Assembly: GCA_049840395.1 (NCBI GenBank)
Contig: JASGLD010000008.1
Location: 124,001-188,000, forward strand
DNA length: 64,000 nt
Direction: 5' to 3'
Origin: CAILZL01 sp049840395
GTDB lineage: Bacteria; Pseudomonadota; Gammaproteobacteria; Steroidobacterales; Steroidobacteraceae
The translations under genes and the position numbers were made by a program. The notes under the pieces were generated by a model. That model was not told where the DNA came from, made no database searches, and saw nothing but the letters and a program-made list of their open reading frames with translations. Below are positions 32,341 through 41,493 of this stretch, in pieces. Position 1 is the first letter of the stretch. Every line of letters begins with the position of its first letter.

Positions 32341-33771
32341 TTACAAATGCACCTGCAGAATCGTCATCGAGTTGGTGCGGCCAGATACACCTGATAATTC
32401 ACCGCCGGTGAGAATCACCTTATCGCCATCCTCCACGATCTTCTTCTCCAGCAATAGCTTGAAGATCGCCGGATAGACCAGGTGCGGGCTGGTGTGCACG
32501 ATGTCGAAGGGCACCGGATACACGCCGCGATACAGCGTCACGCGACGCCGCGTCGCTTCATGACGCGTGAAGGCATAGATGGGAATGTCGGAACGGATAC
32601 GCGACATCCAGCGCGGCGTATTGCCCGATTCCGTCAATGCCACAATCGCCTTGATGTCGAGCAAGTTGGCGGTGTACATCACCGCCATGGAAATGGCTTC
32701 GTCCGGGCGCTTCAAGCCGGACATTTCCACGCGGCGCAGATGCGTATGCGCGGTTTCGTACTTCTCCGCACCCTTGATCACCTGCACCATCGCTTCCACG
32801 GCTTTCACCGGATACTTGCCGGTGGCGCTTTCGGCGGACAGCATCACGGCATCAGTACCGTCCAACACAGCATTAGCCACGTCCGACACTTCAGCGCGCG
32901 TCGGCACCGGATTGGTGATCATCGATTCCATCATCTGCGTGGCAGTGATCACCACACGACGATGCTTGCGGCATTCATCGATGATGTGCTTCTGCAAGCT
33001 GGTCAGCTCGGCATAACCTACTTCAACGCCCAGATCGCCGCGCGCCACCATGACCGCGTCCGAGGCCTGAATGATTTCGGTGAGATTGTGGATGGCTTCG
33101 ATGCGTTCGATCTTGGCGACGATGCGTGCATCGCCCCCCGCCTCCTTCAACAACTGACGGGCCAGTTCCACATCGGCGGCGCTGCGCACGAACGACACGG
33201 CCAGATAGTCGAGGCCCATGCTGGCAGCCAGCTTGATGTGTTCCTTGTCCTTCTCGGTCAGCGCATCGGCGGAAAGACCACCGCCCTGACGATTGATGCC
33301 CTTGTGATCGGATAGCTCACCGCCCACCAACACCTTGGTGTGAATACGCGGACCATCGACACTGACCACATCCAATGACAGCTGGCCATCGTTGAGCAAC
33401 AGCACATCGCCGGCCTTCACATCTTCCGGCAGCTTCTTGTACGCCACGCCCACCGACTTGGCGGTGCCATCGGTCGGCGCGAGCGACACGTCGAGCGTGA
33501 AATCTTCGCCCTCGACCAGCGTCACCTTGCCATCAGCAAAGCGGTCGATGCGGATCTTCGGGCCTTGCAGGTCACCGAGTACGCCAACCCACTTGCCAAC
33601 TGCAAGACCGGCTTCGCGCGCCAGTTCGGCGCGACGGATGTGATCCTCGGCCTTGCCATGCGAAAAATTCAAACGCACCACATCCGCACCGGCACGGATC
33701 ATTTCCGCCAGCACCAGGGGATTGTCCGTGGCGGGACCGAGTGTGGTCAGAATCTTGGTTCGACGCTGCAT
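32341..33771 (-). CDS. pyk: Pyruvate kinase
   Basis: A 476-residue pyruvate kinase with 'RRTKILTTLGPATDN', 'RLNFSHG', the active-site 'IVAKIERIEAIHNLTEII' and 'MVARGDLGVEVG', and 'TATQMMESMITNPVPTRAEV'. It converts PEP and ADP to pyruvate and ATP. The size and the C-terminal 'LTGGELSGVSGRTNSMTILQ' are close to PykA-type (AMP-responsive) enzymes, but allosteric type cannot be fixed by eye. It is last in the tkt-gap-pgk-pyk series on the reverse strand; the fructose-bisphosphate aldolase gene that often follows is not here. Confidence 0.96.
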   Translation of the reverse strand: MQRRTKILTTLGPATDNPLVLAEMIRAGADVVRLNFSHGKAEDHIRRAELAREAGLAVGKWVGVLGDLQGPKIRIDRFADGKVTLVEGEDFTLDVSLAPTDGTAKSVGVAYKKLPEDVKAGDVLLLNDGQLSLDVVSVDGPRIHTKVLVGGELSDHKGINRQGGGLSADALTEKDKEHIKLAASMGLDYLAVSFVRSAADVELARQLLKEAGGDARIVAKIERIEAIHNLTEIIQASDAVMVARGDLGVEVGYAELTSLQKHIIDECRKHRRVVITATQMMESMITNPVPTRAEVSDVANAVLDGTDAVMLSAESATGKYPVKAVEAMVQVIKGAEKYETAHTHLRRVEMSGLKRPDEAISMAVMYTANLLDIKAIVALTESGNTPRWMSRIRSDIPIYAFTRHEATRRRVTLYRGVYPVPFDIVHTSPHLVYPAIFKLLLEKKIVEDGDKVILTGGELSGVSGRTNSMTILQVHL

Positions 33772-33864
33772 AGTTGACTCAATCTAGAAAGTTAAACAGA
33801 GGCTCGATGTCGAGTCACAATGTAAAAAGACATCATTACACGCACGGATGCTATCGGTATAAAC

Positions 33865-33888
33865 GGGCGCAATAAATTGCGCCCCTAC
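33865..33888. repeat. Single GTAG-headed REP, copy C
   Basis: GGGCGCAAT-AA-ATTGCGCCC followed by CTAC, identical in its 24 bases to the right arm of copy B. It lies in the 154-base space between pgk and pyk (same strand), where its hairpin could influence read-through. Confidence 0.85.
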
Positions 33889-33925
33889 CTGGGAAATTGT
33901 GTGCCACAGCACACAAACATCCCAG

Positions 33926-35101
33926 TTACGATGCTCGCGCCTCCAGCGCGGCCACGGCGGGCAACACCTTGCCTTCAAGGAACTCGAGGAACGCGCCGCC
34001 ACCCGTTGAAATGTACGAGATGTCTTTTTCCACATCGTATTTTTCAATCGCGGCTAACGTGTCGCCACCACCGGCGATGGAGAAAGCACTGCTCTTGGCA
34101 ATGCTATGCGCCAACGACTTGGTGCCTTCGCCGAAAGAATCGAATTCGAACACACCCACCGGACCATTCCAGACCACACTACCCGACTTTTGTAACAGTT
34201 CGTCGAACAGCTTGGCGGTCTTGGGGCCGACATCCAGAATCAAATCATCGGCGGCCACATCCTTCACGTCTTTGATGGTGGCCTGTGCCGTCGCAGAAAA
34301 TTCTTTAGCCACCACCACGTCTACCGGCAGCGGAATGCCTACGCCGGTTTCTTTGGATTTGACCAGCAGCTTCTTGGCAATGTCGAGCATGTCGGCTTCG
34401 TACAGCGACTTGCCCACCGGATAACCCGAAGCGGCGAGGAAGGTATTGGCAATGCCGCCACCGACAATGAGCTGATTCACCTTGTTCATCAGTGTTTCCA
34501 GCACAGTGAGCTTGGTCGACACTTTCGAGCCGGCAACAATGGCGGTGAGCGGACGCTTGGGATTGGCCAGTGCCTTATCCAAAGCTTCAAGTTCATTGGC
34601 CAGCAAAATGCCGGCGCAGGCAACCGGCGCGAAACGTGCTACGCCGTGGGTAGAAGCTTCAGCACGATGTGCGGTGCCAAAGGCATCCATCACGTACACA
34701 TCGCAGAGCGCCGCCATTTGTTTGGCGAGATCTTCCTTGTCCTTCTTTTCGCCCTTGTTGAAGCGCACGTTTTCCAACAGCACCACTTCACCGGCTTTGA
34801 CCTCGACGCCGTTCAACCAATCCTTTACCAGCTTCACCGGTGAACCCAACAGCTCACCCAGACGCTTGGCGACAGGCGCCAGCGAAAATTCTTCGGCATA
34901 CACGCCTTCTTCCGGGCGACCCAGGTGCGACATCAGCATCACCGCAGCACCGGCGTTCTTCGCGGCTTGAATGGTCGGCAATGAAGCGCGAATGCGCGCA
35001 TCGGAAGTCACCACGCCATCGGCCACCGGCACGTTCAAGTCTTCGCGGATCAGAACGCGCTTGCCCTTCAAATCCAGATCGGTCATTCGCAGAAATTTCA
35101 T
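33926..35101 (-). CDS. pgk: Phosphoglycerate kinase
   Basis: A 391-residue phosphoglycerate kinase with 'KRVLIREDLNVPVADG', 'LLENVRFNKGEKKD', 'GSKVSTKLTVLETLM' and the nucleotide-binding 'ISTGGGAFLEFLEGK' near the C-terminus. It makes ATP from 1,3-bisphosphoglycerate. The first ATG (35101) gives the N-terminus expected by comparison with E. coli, whose conserved 'MTDLDL' also begins at residue 6. It is between gap and pyk in the reverse-strand glycolytic block. Confidence 0.97.
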   Translation of the reverse strand: MKFLRMTDLDLKGKRVLIREDLNVPVADGVVTSDARIRASLPTIQAAKNAGAAVMLMSHLGRPEEGVYAEEFSLAPVAKRLGELLGSPVKLVKDWLNGVEVKAGEVVLLENVRFNKGEKKDKEDLAKQMAALCDVYVMDAFGTAHRAEASTHGVARFAPVACAGILLANELEALDKALANPKRPLTAIVAGSKVSTKLTVLETLMNKVNQLIVGGGIANTFLAASGYPVGKSLYEADMLDIAKKLLVKSKETGVGIPLPVDVVVAKEFSATAQATIKDVKDVAADDLILDVGPKTAKLFDELLQKSGSVVWNGPVGVFEFDSFGEGTKSLAHSIAKSSAFSIAGGGDTLAAIEKYDVEKDISYISTGGGAFLEFLEGKVLPAVAALEARAS

Positions 35102-35114
35102 TTCTCTATCTCAT

Positions 35115-35170
35115 GTAGGCTGGGATGTAATCCCAGCATCTGCAGCAGCTGGGATTACATCCCAGCCTAC
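35115..35170. repeat. GTAGG-type REPIN, copy D1
   Basis: Two 23-base arms in perfect inverse orientation (35115-35137 and 35148-35170), each itself a palindrome (GCTGGGAT...ATCCCAGC), with GTAG heads outermost and a 10-base spacer. The stem sequence differs from copies A-C, so this is a second subfamily. Confidence 0.9.
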
Positions 35171-35194
35171 AAAATCCATTCACACAAATAAGAA

Positions 35195-35218
35195 GGGCGG
35201 GTTGAAACCCGCCCCTAC
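35195..35218. repeat. Single GTAG-headed REP, copy D2
   Basis: GGGCGGGTT-GA-AACCCGCCC followed by CTAC. It follows D1 in the same gap-pgk spacer and ends 6 bases before the gap stop codon. Confidence 0.8.
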
Positions 35219-35223
35219 ATTCA

Positions 35224-36222
35224 TTACTTGGAAATGACGCGTGCCATTTCCAGCACCTTGCTCGAATAACCCCATTCGTTGTCGTACCAGGACACGACTT
35301 TGACGAAGGTGCCATCCAGCGCGATACCGGCTTCAGCATCGAAAATCGAAGTGCGCGGGTCATCGCGGAAATCGGTGGAGACCACCTTCTCTTCGGTGTA
35401 ACCCAGCACGCCCTTCATGGCGCCTTCGGAAGCGGCCTTCATGGCAGCGCAGATCTTTTCGTAGGTGGTTTCGGTCTTCAGTTCAACGGTGAGATCGACC
35501 ACGGAGACATCCGAAGTCGGCACGCGGAACGACATGCCGGTGAGCTTCTTGTTCAACTCAGGAATCACCACACCCACGGCCTTGGCAGCGCCGGTGGAAG
35601 ACGGGATGATGTTTTCCAGGATACCGCGGCCACCACGCCAGTCTTTGTTCGAAGGACCGTCAACGGTCTTCTGGGTGGCAGTGGTGGCGTGCACGGTGGT
35701 CATCAAGCCGCGCTTGATGCCGAAACTATCATTCAACACCTTGGCAATCGGTGCCAGGCAGTTGGTGGTGCACGACGCATTGGAGATGATGGTCTGACCG
35801 GCGTAGGTCTTGTCGTTCACGCCGAACACGAACATGGGCGTGTCATCTTTCGAGGGTGCCGACATGATGACTTTCTTGGCGCCGGCGGCGAGATGCTTCT
35901 CGCAGGTTTCCTTGGTCAGGAACAAACCGGTGGCTTCGATGACGATGTCAGCACCGATCTCGCCCCACTTCAATTCGGCCGGATCTTTGACGGCGGTGAG
36001 ACGAATCTTCTTGCCGTTCACCACCAGGGTGTTGCCTTCGACGGCCACGCTGCCGGTGAACTTGCCGTGCACGGAATCGTACTTGAGCATGTAAGCCAGG
36101 TAGTCGGGCTCGAGCAGGTCGTTGATGCCGACGATCTCGATTTCCGGAAAGTCTTGCACGGCAGCGCGAAACACCATGCGGCCAATGCGACCGAACCCGT
36201 TAATACCGACTTTGATAGCCAT
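35224..36222 (-). CDS. gap: Glyceraldehyde-3-phosphate dehydrogenase
   Basis: A 332-residue GAPDH with the NAD-binding 'KVGINGFGRIGRMVFRAA', the catalytic Cys151 in 'SNASCTTNCLAP', and 'WYDNEWGYSSKVLEM' at the C-terminal end. Residues after the second strand ('VGINDL') fit an NAD-preferring enzyme. It oxidises glyceraldehyde 3-phosphate in glycolysis. ATG 36222 has GAGG eight bases upstream; 11 extra codons in the open frame are not used. It sits between tkt and pgk, the common order in this class. Confidence 0.97.
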   Translation of the reverse strand: MAIKVGINGFGRIGRMVFRAAVQDFPEIEIVGINDLLEPDYLAYMLKYDSVHGKFTGSVAVEGNTLVVNGKKIRLTAVKDPAELKWGEIGADIVIEATGLFLTKETCEKHLAAGAKKVIMSAPSKDDTPMFVFGVNDKTYAGQTIISNASCTTNCLAPIAKVLNDSFGIKRGLMTTVHATTATQKTVDGPSNKDWRGGRGILENIIPSSTGAAKAVGVVIPELNKKLTGMSFRVPTSDVSVVDLTVELKTETTYEKICAAMKAASEGAMKGVLGYTEEKVVSTDFRDDPRTSIFDAEAGIALDGTFVKVVSWYDNEWGYSSKVLEMARVISK

Positions 36223-36303
36223 GTTCCGATCCTCACCCTTTATAGGTTGTGACAATTCAATTTGCCGCCCAGGGACTTTCCTCGAGCGGCCTAAGACTTT
36301 GGA

Positions 36304-38313
36304 TTATGCGGCCAGGACGCGCGTGGCAACCTGGACGACGTTCTCAACTGTGAAACCGAATTTTTTGAACAGATCCTTGGCCGGCGCCGAGGCACCGAAG
36401 GTGGTCATGCCGATGACCTCGCCGGTGAAACCCACGTAACGATACCAACCGTCCGGCACACCGGCTTCGATTACGACGCGCGCGGTCACCGCAGCAGGCA
36501 GTACCAATGCACGATACGCCGCATCCTGTGCCTCGAACACCGTCGTGTTAGGCATGGACACCACACGCACGCGCTTGCCGGCAGCGCTCAACTGCTTGGC
36601 GGCATCCACGGCCAACGCCACTTCCGAACCGGTGGCAATGAAGATCAAATCCGGGGTGCCATCGCAGTCCACCAGCACATAGCCACCGCGCTTGATGTCG
36701 GCCAATTGTTGGGCGGTACGCGGCTGGAAGGCCAATGCCTGACGGGTCAGCACCAACGAACTCGGGCCGGTGGCATGCTTGATCGATTCGCCCCAGGCCA
36801 CTGCCGTCTCAACGGTATCCGCCGGACGCCATACCTGCATGTTGGGGATAAGACGCAGCGAAGCCACGTGTTCAACCGGCTGATGCGTCGGACCATCTTC
36901 GCCCAAGCCGATGGAGTCATGCGTGAACACATAGATCACCCGCTGCTTCATCAGCGCCGACATACGCAGTGCATTGCGCGCGTAATCGCTGAACACCAGG
37001 AAAGTGCCGCCGTAAGGAATGAAGCCACCATGCAGTGCCACACCGTTCATCACGGCGGCCATGCCGAATTCGCGCACGCCGTAGTGCAGATAGTTACCGC
37101 TGGCGTCTGCACCGGTGATCGACTTGGAATCCTTGCGATTGGTGTTGTTGGAACCGGTGAGATCGGCCGAGCCGCCCAACAGCTCGGGCACACTTGGACC
37201 GATGCCATTCAATGCCGCCTGCGAAGCCTGACGAGTCGCAAGACTGGCCTTGGCTTCCACCGTCTTGGCGATATAGCCATCCAGCACCGACTGGAAATTC
37301 ACCGGCAGTTCGCCACTCACGCGACGCTTGAACTCGCTGGCCAATTCCGGGAATTGTTGCGCATAGGTGGCGAAACGATCATTCCAGGATTTTTCCAGTG
37401 CAGCGCCGCTGTCGCGGCAATCCCAACCCGCACGAATCTCGGCGGGAATCTCGAAGGGCGGATACGACCAGCCCAGGTTGGTACGCGCTGCCGCCACTTC
37501 ATCCACACCCAGCGCCGCGCCATGCGTAGCTTCGGTGCCCTGCTTGTTCGGCGCACCAAAACCAATGACGGTCTTGCAGCAGATCAAGGTGGGCTGGTTC
37601 GACTTCTTGGCAATTTGAATGGCGCGCTCGATGGCCGCCGGATCGTGACCATCCACAGCCGGCACCACCTGCCAGCCATAGGACTCGAAACGCTTGGGTG
37701 TGTCGTCGGTGAACCAGCCATGCACTTCACCGTCGATGGAAATGCCATTGTCATCGTAGAAGGCAATCAGCTTGTTCAATTGCAACGTGCCGGCCAGCGA
37801 ACAGGCTTCGTGCGAAATACCTTCCATCAAACAACCGTCACCCAGGAACACATAGGTGTGATGGTCGACGATGTCCAGACCCGGCTTATTGAATTGTGCA
37901 GCCAGCAACTTTTCGGCCAGCGCCATGCCCACGGCATTGGCAATGCCCTGACCCAAGGGGCCCGTAGTGGTCTCAATGCCCAGATGCGGCTCATGCTCCG
38001 GATGGCCGGCGGTGTGCGCCCCCAGCTGACGGAACCGCTTGATCTCGTCCATGCTCAGCGGATAGCCGGTGAGATTCAGCAGCGCGTACAGCAGCATCGA
38101 ACCGTGGCCATTGGACAGCACGAAGCGATCGCGATTGGCCCATTTTGGATTGCCCGGGTTGTGACGCAGATGATCCTTCCACAGCACTTGCGCAATATCG
38201 GCCATGCCCATGGGCGCGCCCGGATGGCCGGAGTTGGCCTGCTGTACAGCGTCCATGGAGAGAAAACGAATGGCATTAGCCAGGGTACGGCGAGCGGATG
38301 AAGACACGGACAT
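36304..38313 (-). CDS. tkt: Transketolase
   Basis: A 669-residue transketolase. Thiamine diphosphate binding is marked by 'GDGCLMEGISHEACSLAGTL' and 'AFYDDNGISIDGEV'; the substrate region has 'SGHPGAPMGMADIAQVLW', and 'HDSIGLGEDGPTHQPVEHV' marks the second domain. It transfers two-carbon units in the pentose-phosphate pathway. I chose ATG 38313, which starts 'MSVSSSARRTLANAIRF' and has GGAG upstream, over the open-frame start 17 codons earlier. It heads the tkt-gap-pgk-pyk block. Confidence 0.97.
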   Translation of the reverse strand: MSVSSSARRTLANAIRFLSMDAVQQANSGHPGAPMGMADIAQVLWKDHLRHNPGNPKWANRDRFVLSNGHGSMLLYALLNLTGYPLSMDEIKRFRQLGAHTAGHPEHEPHLGIETTTGPLGQGIANAVGMALAEKLLAAQFNKPGLDIVDHHTYVFLGDGCLMEGISHEACSLAGTLQLNKLIAFYDDNGISIDGEVHGWFTDDTPKRFESYGWQVVPAVDGHDPAAIERAIQIAKKSNQPTLICCKTVIGFGAPNKQGTEATHGAALGVDEVAAARTNLGWSYPPFEIPAEIRAGWDCRDSGAALEKSWNDRFATYAQQFPELASEFKRRVSGELPVNFQSVLDGYIAKTVEAKASLATRQASQAALNGIGPSVPELLGGSADLTGSNNTNRKDSKSITGADASGNYLHYGVREFGMAAVMNGVALHGGFIPYGGTFLVFSDYARNALRMSALMKQRVIYVFTHDSIGLGEDGPTHQPVEHVASLRLIPNMQVWRPADTVETAVAWGESIKHATGPSSLVLTRQALAFQPRTAQQLADIKRGGYVLVDCDGTPDLIFIATGSEVALAVDAAKQLSAAGKRVRVVSMPNTTVFEAQDAAYRALVLPAAVTARVVIEAGVPDGWYRYVGFTGEVIGMTTFGASAPAKDLFKKFGFTVENVVQVATRVLAA

Positions 38314-38533
38314 GTGAGCTTGGGCTCCAGGCAATGGCAGGACAGCCAATAGAAGGGCGCGCATTTTCCACTAGGAAGCCGCGCGTCGCAAACCAGATTG
38401 TAGATAGACCGATCATGAGCACTTATGGTGCTCCCCATTAATGTCGGCCAGCAGGTCGGCGCGCGCCTCGCTATACTTCGTCGATTCGACTTAACCTCGT
38501 CCTCACTCTTGCTTTTAAGGAAATCATCACACC

Positions 38534-39739
38534 ATGTCGGGCAGCTACCTGTTCACCTCTGAATCCGTTTCCGAAGGTCATCCGGACAAGATTGCAGACC
38601 AGATTTCCGATGCGGTGCTGGATGCGATTCTGCAGCAGGACAAGGCCGCACGCGTGGCCTGCGAAACCCTGGTAAAAACCGGCGTGGCGATTGTGGCGGG
38701 CGAAATCACCACCAGCGCCTGGATAGATCTGGAAGCGCTGACGCGTAAAGTGATTCTCGATATCGGCTACGACTCCAGCGAAGTGGGCTTTGACGGCGCC
38801 ACCTGCGGCATTCTGAATTTGATCGGCAAGCAATCGCCCGACATCAACCAGGGCGTGGATCGCAAGAAGCCTGAAGAACAGGGCGCCGGCGACCAGGGCC
38901 TGATGTTCGGTTACGCCTGCAACGAAACCAAGGAATTGATGCCGGCCGCAATTTATTACGCGCATCGCCTGGTCGAGCGCCAAGCCAAGGTACGCAAGAA
39001 GGGCGTGCTGCCCTGGCTGCGTCCGGATGCCAAATCACAGGTAACCCTGCGTTACGAGAACGACAAGGCCGTGGGCATCGACGCCGTGGTGCTGTCGACT
39101 CAGCACAATCCGGACATCAAGAACAAAGATCTGCGCGAAGCGGTGATCGAGGAAATCCTCAAGCCGGTGCTGCCGAAGAGCTGGTTCGAGAAAGTGCCCA
39201 GCAAGAAGATCCACATCAACCCCACCGGCAAGTTCGTGATCGGCGGTCCGGTAGGCGATTGCGGCCTGACCGGTCGCAAGATCATTGTCGACAGCTACGG
39301 CGGCATGGCCCGTCACGGTGGTGGCGCGTTCTCGGGCAAAGATCCTTCCAAGGTGGATCGCTCGGCCGCCTATGCCGCGCGCTACGTCGCCAAGAACATC
39401 GTGGCCGCCGGCCTGGCCGATCGCTGCGAAATTCAGGTTTCCTACGCCATCGGCGTGGCCGAACCTACTTCAATCACCGTGACCACCTTCGGCACCGGCA
39501 AGATTGCCGATGACCAGATCGAGAAGCTGATCCGCAAGCACTTCGACCTGCGTCCGTACGGCATCACCAAGATGCTCGACCTGCTGCACCCCATGTATCA
39601 GGCTACGGCGTCCTATGGTCACTTCGGTCGCGCACCGGTGGAAATGGTCAATCCCGCCGACAAGAACGAAAAGTTCACCGCCTTCTCGTGGGAAAAGACC
39701 GATCGCGCCGAAGCCTTGCGTAAGGACGCGAAGCTGTAA
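38534..39739 (+). CDS. metK: S-adenosylmethionine synthetase
   Basis: A 401-residue MetK with 'TSESVSEGHPDKIADQISDA', 'GAGDQGLMFGYA', 'GGPVGDCGLTGRKIIVDSYG' and 'GGGAFSGKDPSKVDRSAAYA'. It makes SAM from methionine and ATP. AAGGA lies 13 bases before the ATG. The 220-base leader has a short GAGCAC/GTGCTC hairpin but nothing I can match to a SAM riboswitch. The last codons and stop are part of an 18-base tandem duplication (39727-39762). ahcY follows on the same strand, so the two SAM-cycle genes are neighbours. Confidence 0.97.
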   Translation: MSGSYLFTSESVSEGHPDKIADQISDAVLDAILQQDKAARVACETLVKTGVAIVAGEITTSAWIDLEALTRKVILDIGYDSSEVGFDGATCGILNLIGKQSPDINQGVDRKKPEEQGAGDQGLMFGYACNETKELMPAAIYYAHRLVERQAKVRKKGVLPWLRPDAKSQVTLRYENDKAVGIDAVVLSTQHNPDIKNKDLREAVIEEILKPVLPKSWFEKVPSKKIHINPTGKFVIGGPVGDCGLTGRKIIVDSYGGMARHGGGAFSGKDPSKVDRSAAYAARYVAKNIVAAGLADRCEIQVSYAIGVAEPTSITVTTFGTGKIADDQIEKLIRKHFDLRPYGITKMLDLLHPMYQATASYGHFGRAPVEMVNPADKNEKFTAFSWEKTDRAEALRKDAKL

Positions 39740-39762
39740 TTGTTCGCGAAGTTGTAATTGTT
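39727..39762. repeat. 18-bp tandem duplication across the metK stop codon
   Basis: CGCGAAGCTGTAATTGTT is followed directly by CGCGAAGTTGTAATTGTT, one mismatch. The first unit holds the final Ala-Lys-Leu codons and TAA of metK; the second unit is untranslated. Confidence 0.9.
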
Positions 39763-39765
39763 GTT

Positions 39766-39884
39766 GCCCCCTCCCTCGCCCTCCCCCGCTGCGCAGGGGA
39801 GGGAATTAATCCGTCCCTCTGCCGCGTGGAGCGACTGAATCCGTCCCCTCCCCCGTTCGACGGGGGAGGGTTTGGGGTGGGGGC
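39766..39884. repeat. C/G-rich palindromic repeat, copy 1
   Basis: It begins GCCCCCTCCCTCGCCCTCCC and ends GGGGGAGGGTTTGGGGTGGG plus GGC. The arms are complementary, with an internal CCCTCCCCCGTTCGACGGGG hairpin. The right arm has four G-runs in a row, a G-quadruplex-compatible pattern. A second copy is at 44288-44386. Together with the SAH riboswitch it accounts for most of the 315-base metK-ahcY spacer. Confidence 0.8.
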
Positions 39885-39945
39885 AAAAACTGCACAACAT
39901 CCCAACTTGTCCGCAAGGATGAGAAAAGTTTAAAAAACATACTTT

Positions 39946-40022
39946 GTCGAGGAGCGCTGCAGCGACTTTCCAATGAAGTCGTCAGGCTCGGCAAAGTGTC
40001 ACTGACTCAACCGCGCTCTTAA
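39946..40022 (+). promoter_or_regulatory. S-adenosylhomocysteine riboswitch upstream of ahcY
   Basis: The sequence has the conserved elements of the SAH-responsive (ahcY) motif in order: CGAGGAGCGCTGC, a variable hairpin (AGCGACTT...AAGTCGT), CAGGCTCGG, and CAACCGCGCTCTT. GCCGAGCCTG can pair back onto CGAGG for P1, and GAGCGC with GCGCTC forms the pseudoknot stem. It ends about 20 bases before the ahcY ribosome site (AGGAGAAG), consistent with turning on expression when SAH accumulates. Confidence 0.88.
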
Positions 40023-40054
40023 CTTCAGTTCACTACTTCAGTTAGGAGAAGCTC

Positions 40055-41485
40055 ATGAACGCCGTTGTTTCGAATAATTTCACCGACTACCTGGTGAAGG
40101 ACATGTCCCAGGCCGGTTGGGGCCACAAGGAAATGGCCATTGCCGAAACCGAAATGCCCGGCCTGATGGCCATCCGCAAGGAATTCGGCGCATCGCAGCC
40201 GTTGAAGGGCGCGCGCATTGCCGGCTCGCTGCACATGACGATTCAAACCGCCATGTTGATCGAGACCTTGAAAGCACTGGGCGCCGACGTGCGCTGGGCC
40301 TCGTGCAATATCTATTCGACTCAGGATCATGCTGCCGCTGCGATTGCCGCTAATGGCACGCCTGTATTCGCCTACAAGGGCGAAACGCTGGCCGATTACT
40401 GGGATTACACCCATCGCATTTTCGAATGGCCCCACGACAATAATGGGAGGGCTCAGCACGCCAACATGATTCTCGATGACGGCGGCGATGCCACGCTGTT
40501 GTTGATGCTGGGCACCAAGGCCGAGAAAGATGCCTCCATCATCTCCAAGCCCAACAACGAAGAAGAAGTGGCGCTGTATGCCTCGATCAAGGATCGCTTG
40601 GCCAAACAGCCAGGCTGGTATTCGACGCGTCTGGCGCAGATCAAGGGCGTCACCGAAGAAACCACCACCGGCGTGAAGCGTCTGTATGAAATCGCCAAGC
40701 AGGGCGGCCTGCCCTTCCCTGCGATTAACGTGAATGACTCGGTGACCAAGTCCAAGTTCGACAACTTGTATGGCTGCCGCGAATCGCTGGTCGACGCCAT
40801 CAAGCGCGCCACCGACGTGATGCTGGCCGGCAAGGTTGCCGTGGTCGCCGGCTTCGGTGACGTGGGCAAGGGTTCGGCAGAAAGCCTGCGCGCCCTGTCG
40901 GCTCAAGTATGGGTCACTGAAATCGATCCGATCTGCGCACTGCAGGCAGCAATGGAAGGCTATCGCGTGGTCACTATGGATGAAGCCTGTGATAAGGCCG
41001 ACATCTTCGTCACCACCACCGGCAACGTGAACGTGATCACTCACGAACACATGAAGCGAATGCGTCATCAAGCCATCGTCTGCAACATCGGTCATTTCGA
41101 TAGCGAAATCGAAATTGCCGCGCTGAAGCAGTACCAGTGGGAGAACATCAAGCCGCAGGTCGATCATGTGATCTTCCCGGACGGCAAGCGGATTATTGTT
41201 CTGGCCGAGGGTCGCCTGGTTAACCTGGGTTGCGGTACCGGTCATCCTTCCTTCGTGATGTCCAACTCCTTCACCAATCAGGTGCTGGCGCAGATCGAAC
41301 TGTTCCAATACGGCAGCAAGTACAAGAACGATGTGTACGTGTTGCCCAAGCATCTCGATGAGAAGGTGGCACAGCTGCACCTGGAACGCATCGGTGTAAA
41401 GCTGACCAAGCTGACCGCAGAACAGGCCAAGTACATCGGCGTGTCGGTTGATGGCCCGTTCAAGCCGGATCATTACAAGTATTGA
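40055..41485 (+). CDS. ahcY: S-adenosylhomocysteine hydrolase
   Basis: A 476-residue AdoHcyase. The NAD-binding 'VVAGFGDVGKGSAESLRAL' (about 255-273), 'SLHMTIQTAMLIETLKALGA', 'NLYGCRESLVDAIKRATDVM' and the C-terminal 'VDGPFKPDHYKY' are all present. It splits SAH to homocysteine and adenosine, relieving product inhibition of methyltransferases. Length includes the roughly 40-residue insert typical of proteobacterial enzymes. AGGAGAAGCTC precedes the ATG. Regulation by the SAH riboswitch just upstream, and an intrinsic terminator just downstream, make it a self-contained unit. Confidence 0.98.
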   Translation: MNAVVSNNFTDYLVKDMSQAGWGHKEMAIAETEMPGLMAIRKEFGASQPLKGARIAGSLHMTIQTAMLIETLKALGADVRWASCNIYSTQDHAAAAIAANGTPVFAYKGETLADYWDYTHRIFEWPHDNNGRAQHANMILDDGGDATLLLMLGTKAEKDASIISKPNNEEEVALYASIKDRLAKQPGWYSTRLAQIKGVTEETTTGVKRLYEIAKQGGLPFPAINVNDSVTKSKFDNLYGCRESLVDAIKRATDVMLAGKVAVVAGFGDVGKGSAESLRALSAQVWVTEIDPICALQAAMEGYRVVTMDEACDKADIFVTTTGNVNVITHEHMKRMRHQAIVCNIGHFDSEIEIAALKQYQWENIKPQVDHVIFPDGKRIIVLAEGRLVNLGCGTGHPSFVMSNSFTNQVLAQIELFQYGSKYKNDVYVLPKHLDEKVAQLHLERIGVKLTKLTAEQAKYIGVSVDGPFKPDHYKY

Positions 41486-41493
41486 TGCCGGAC

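Noticed and set aside
36706..38301. 531-codon forward ORF opposite tkt
   Set aside because: Full antisense of transketolase, no recognisable domain, composition typical of a shadow frame.
38314..38533. SAM riboswitch before metK
   Set aside because: The leader has only a small GAGCAC/GTGCTC hairpin; none of the conserved SAM-riboswitch blocks I know are present.
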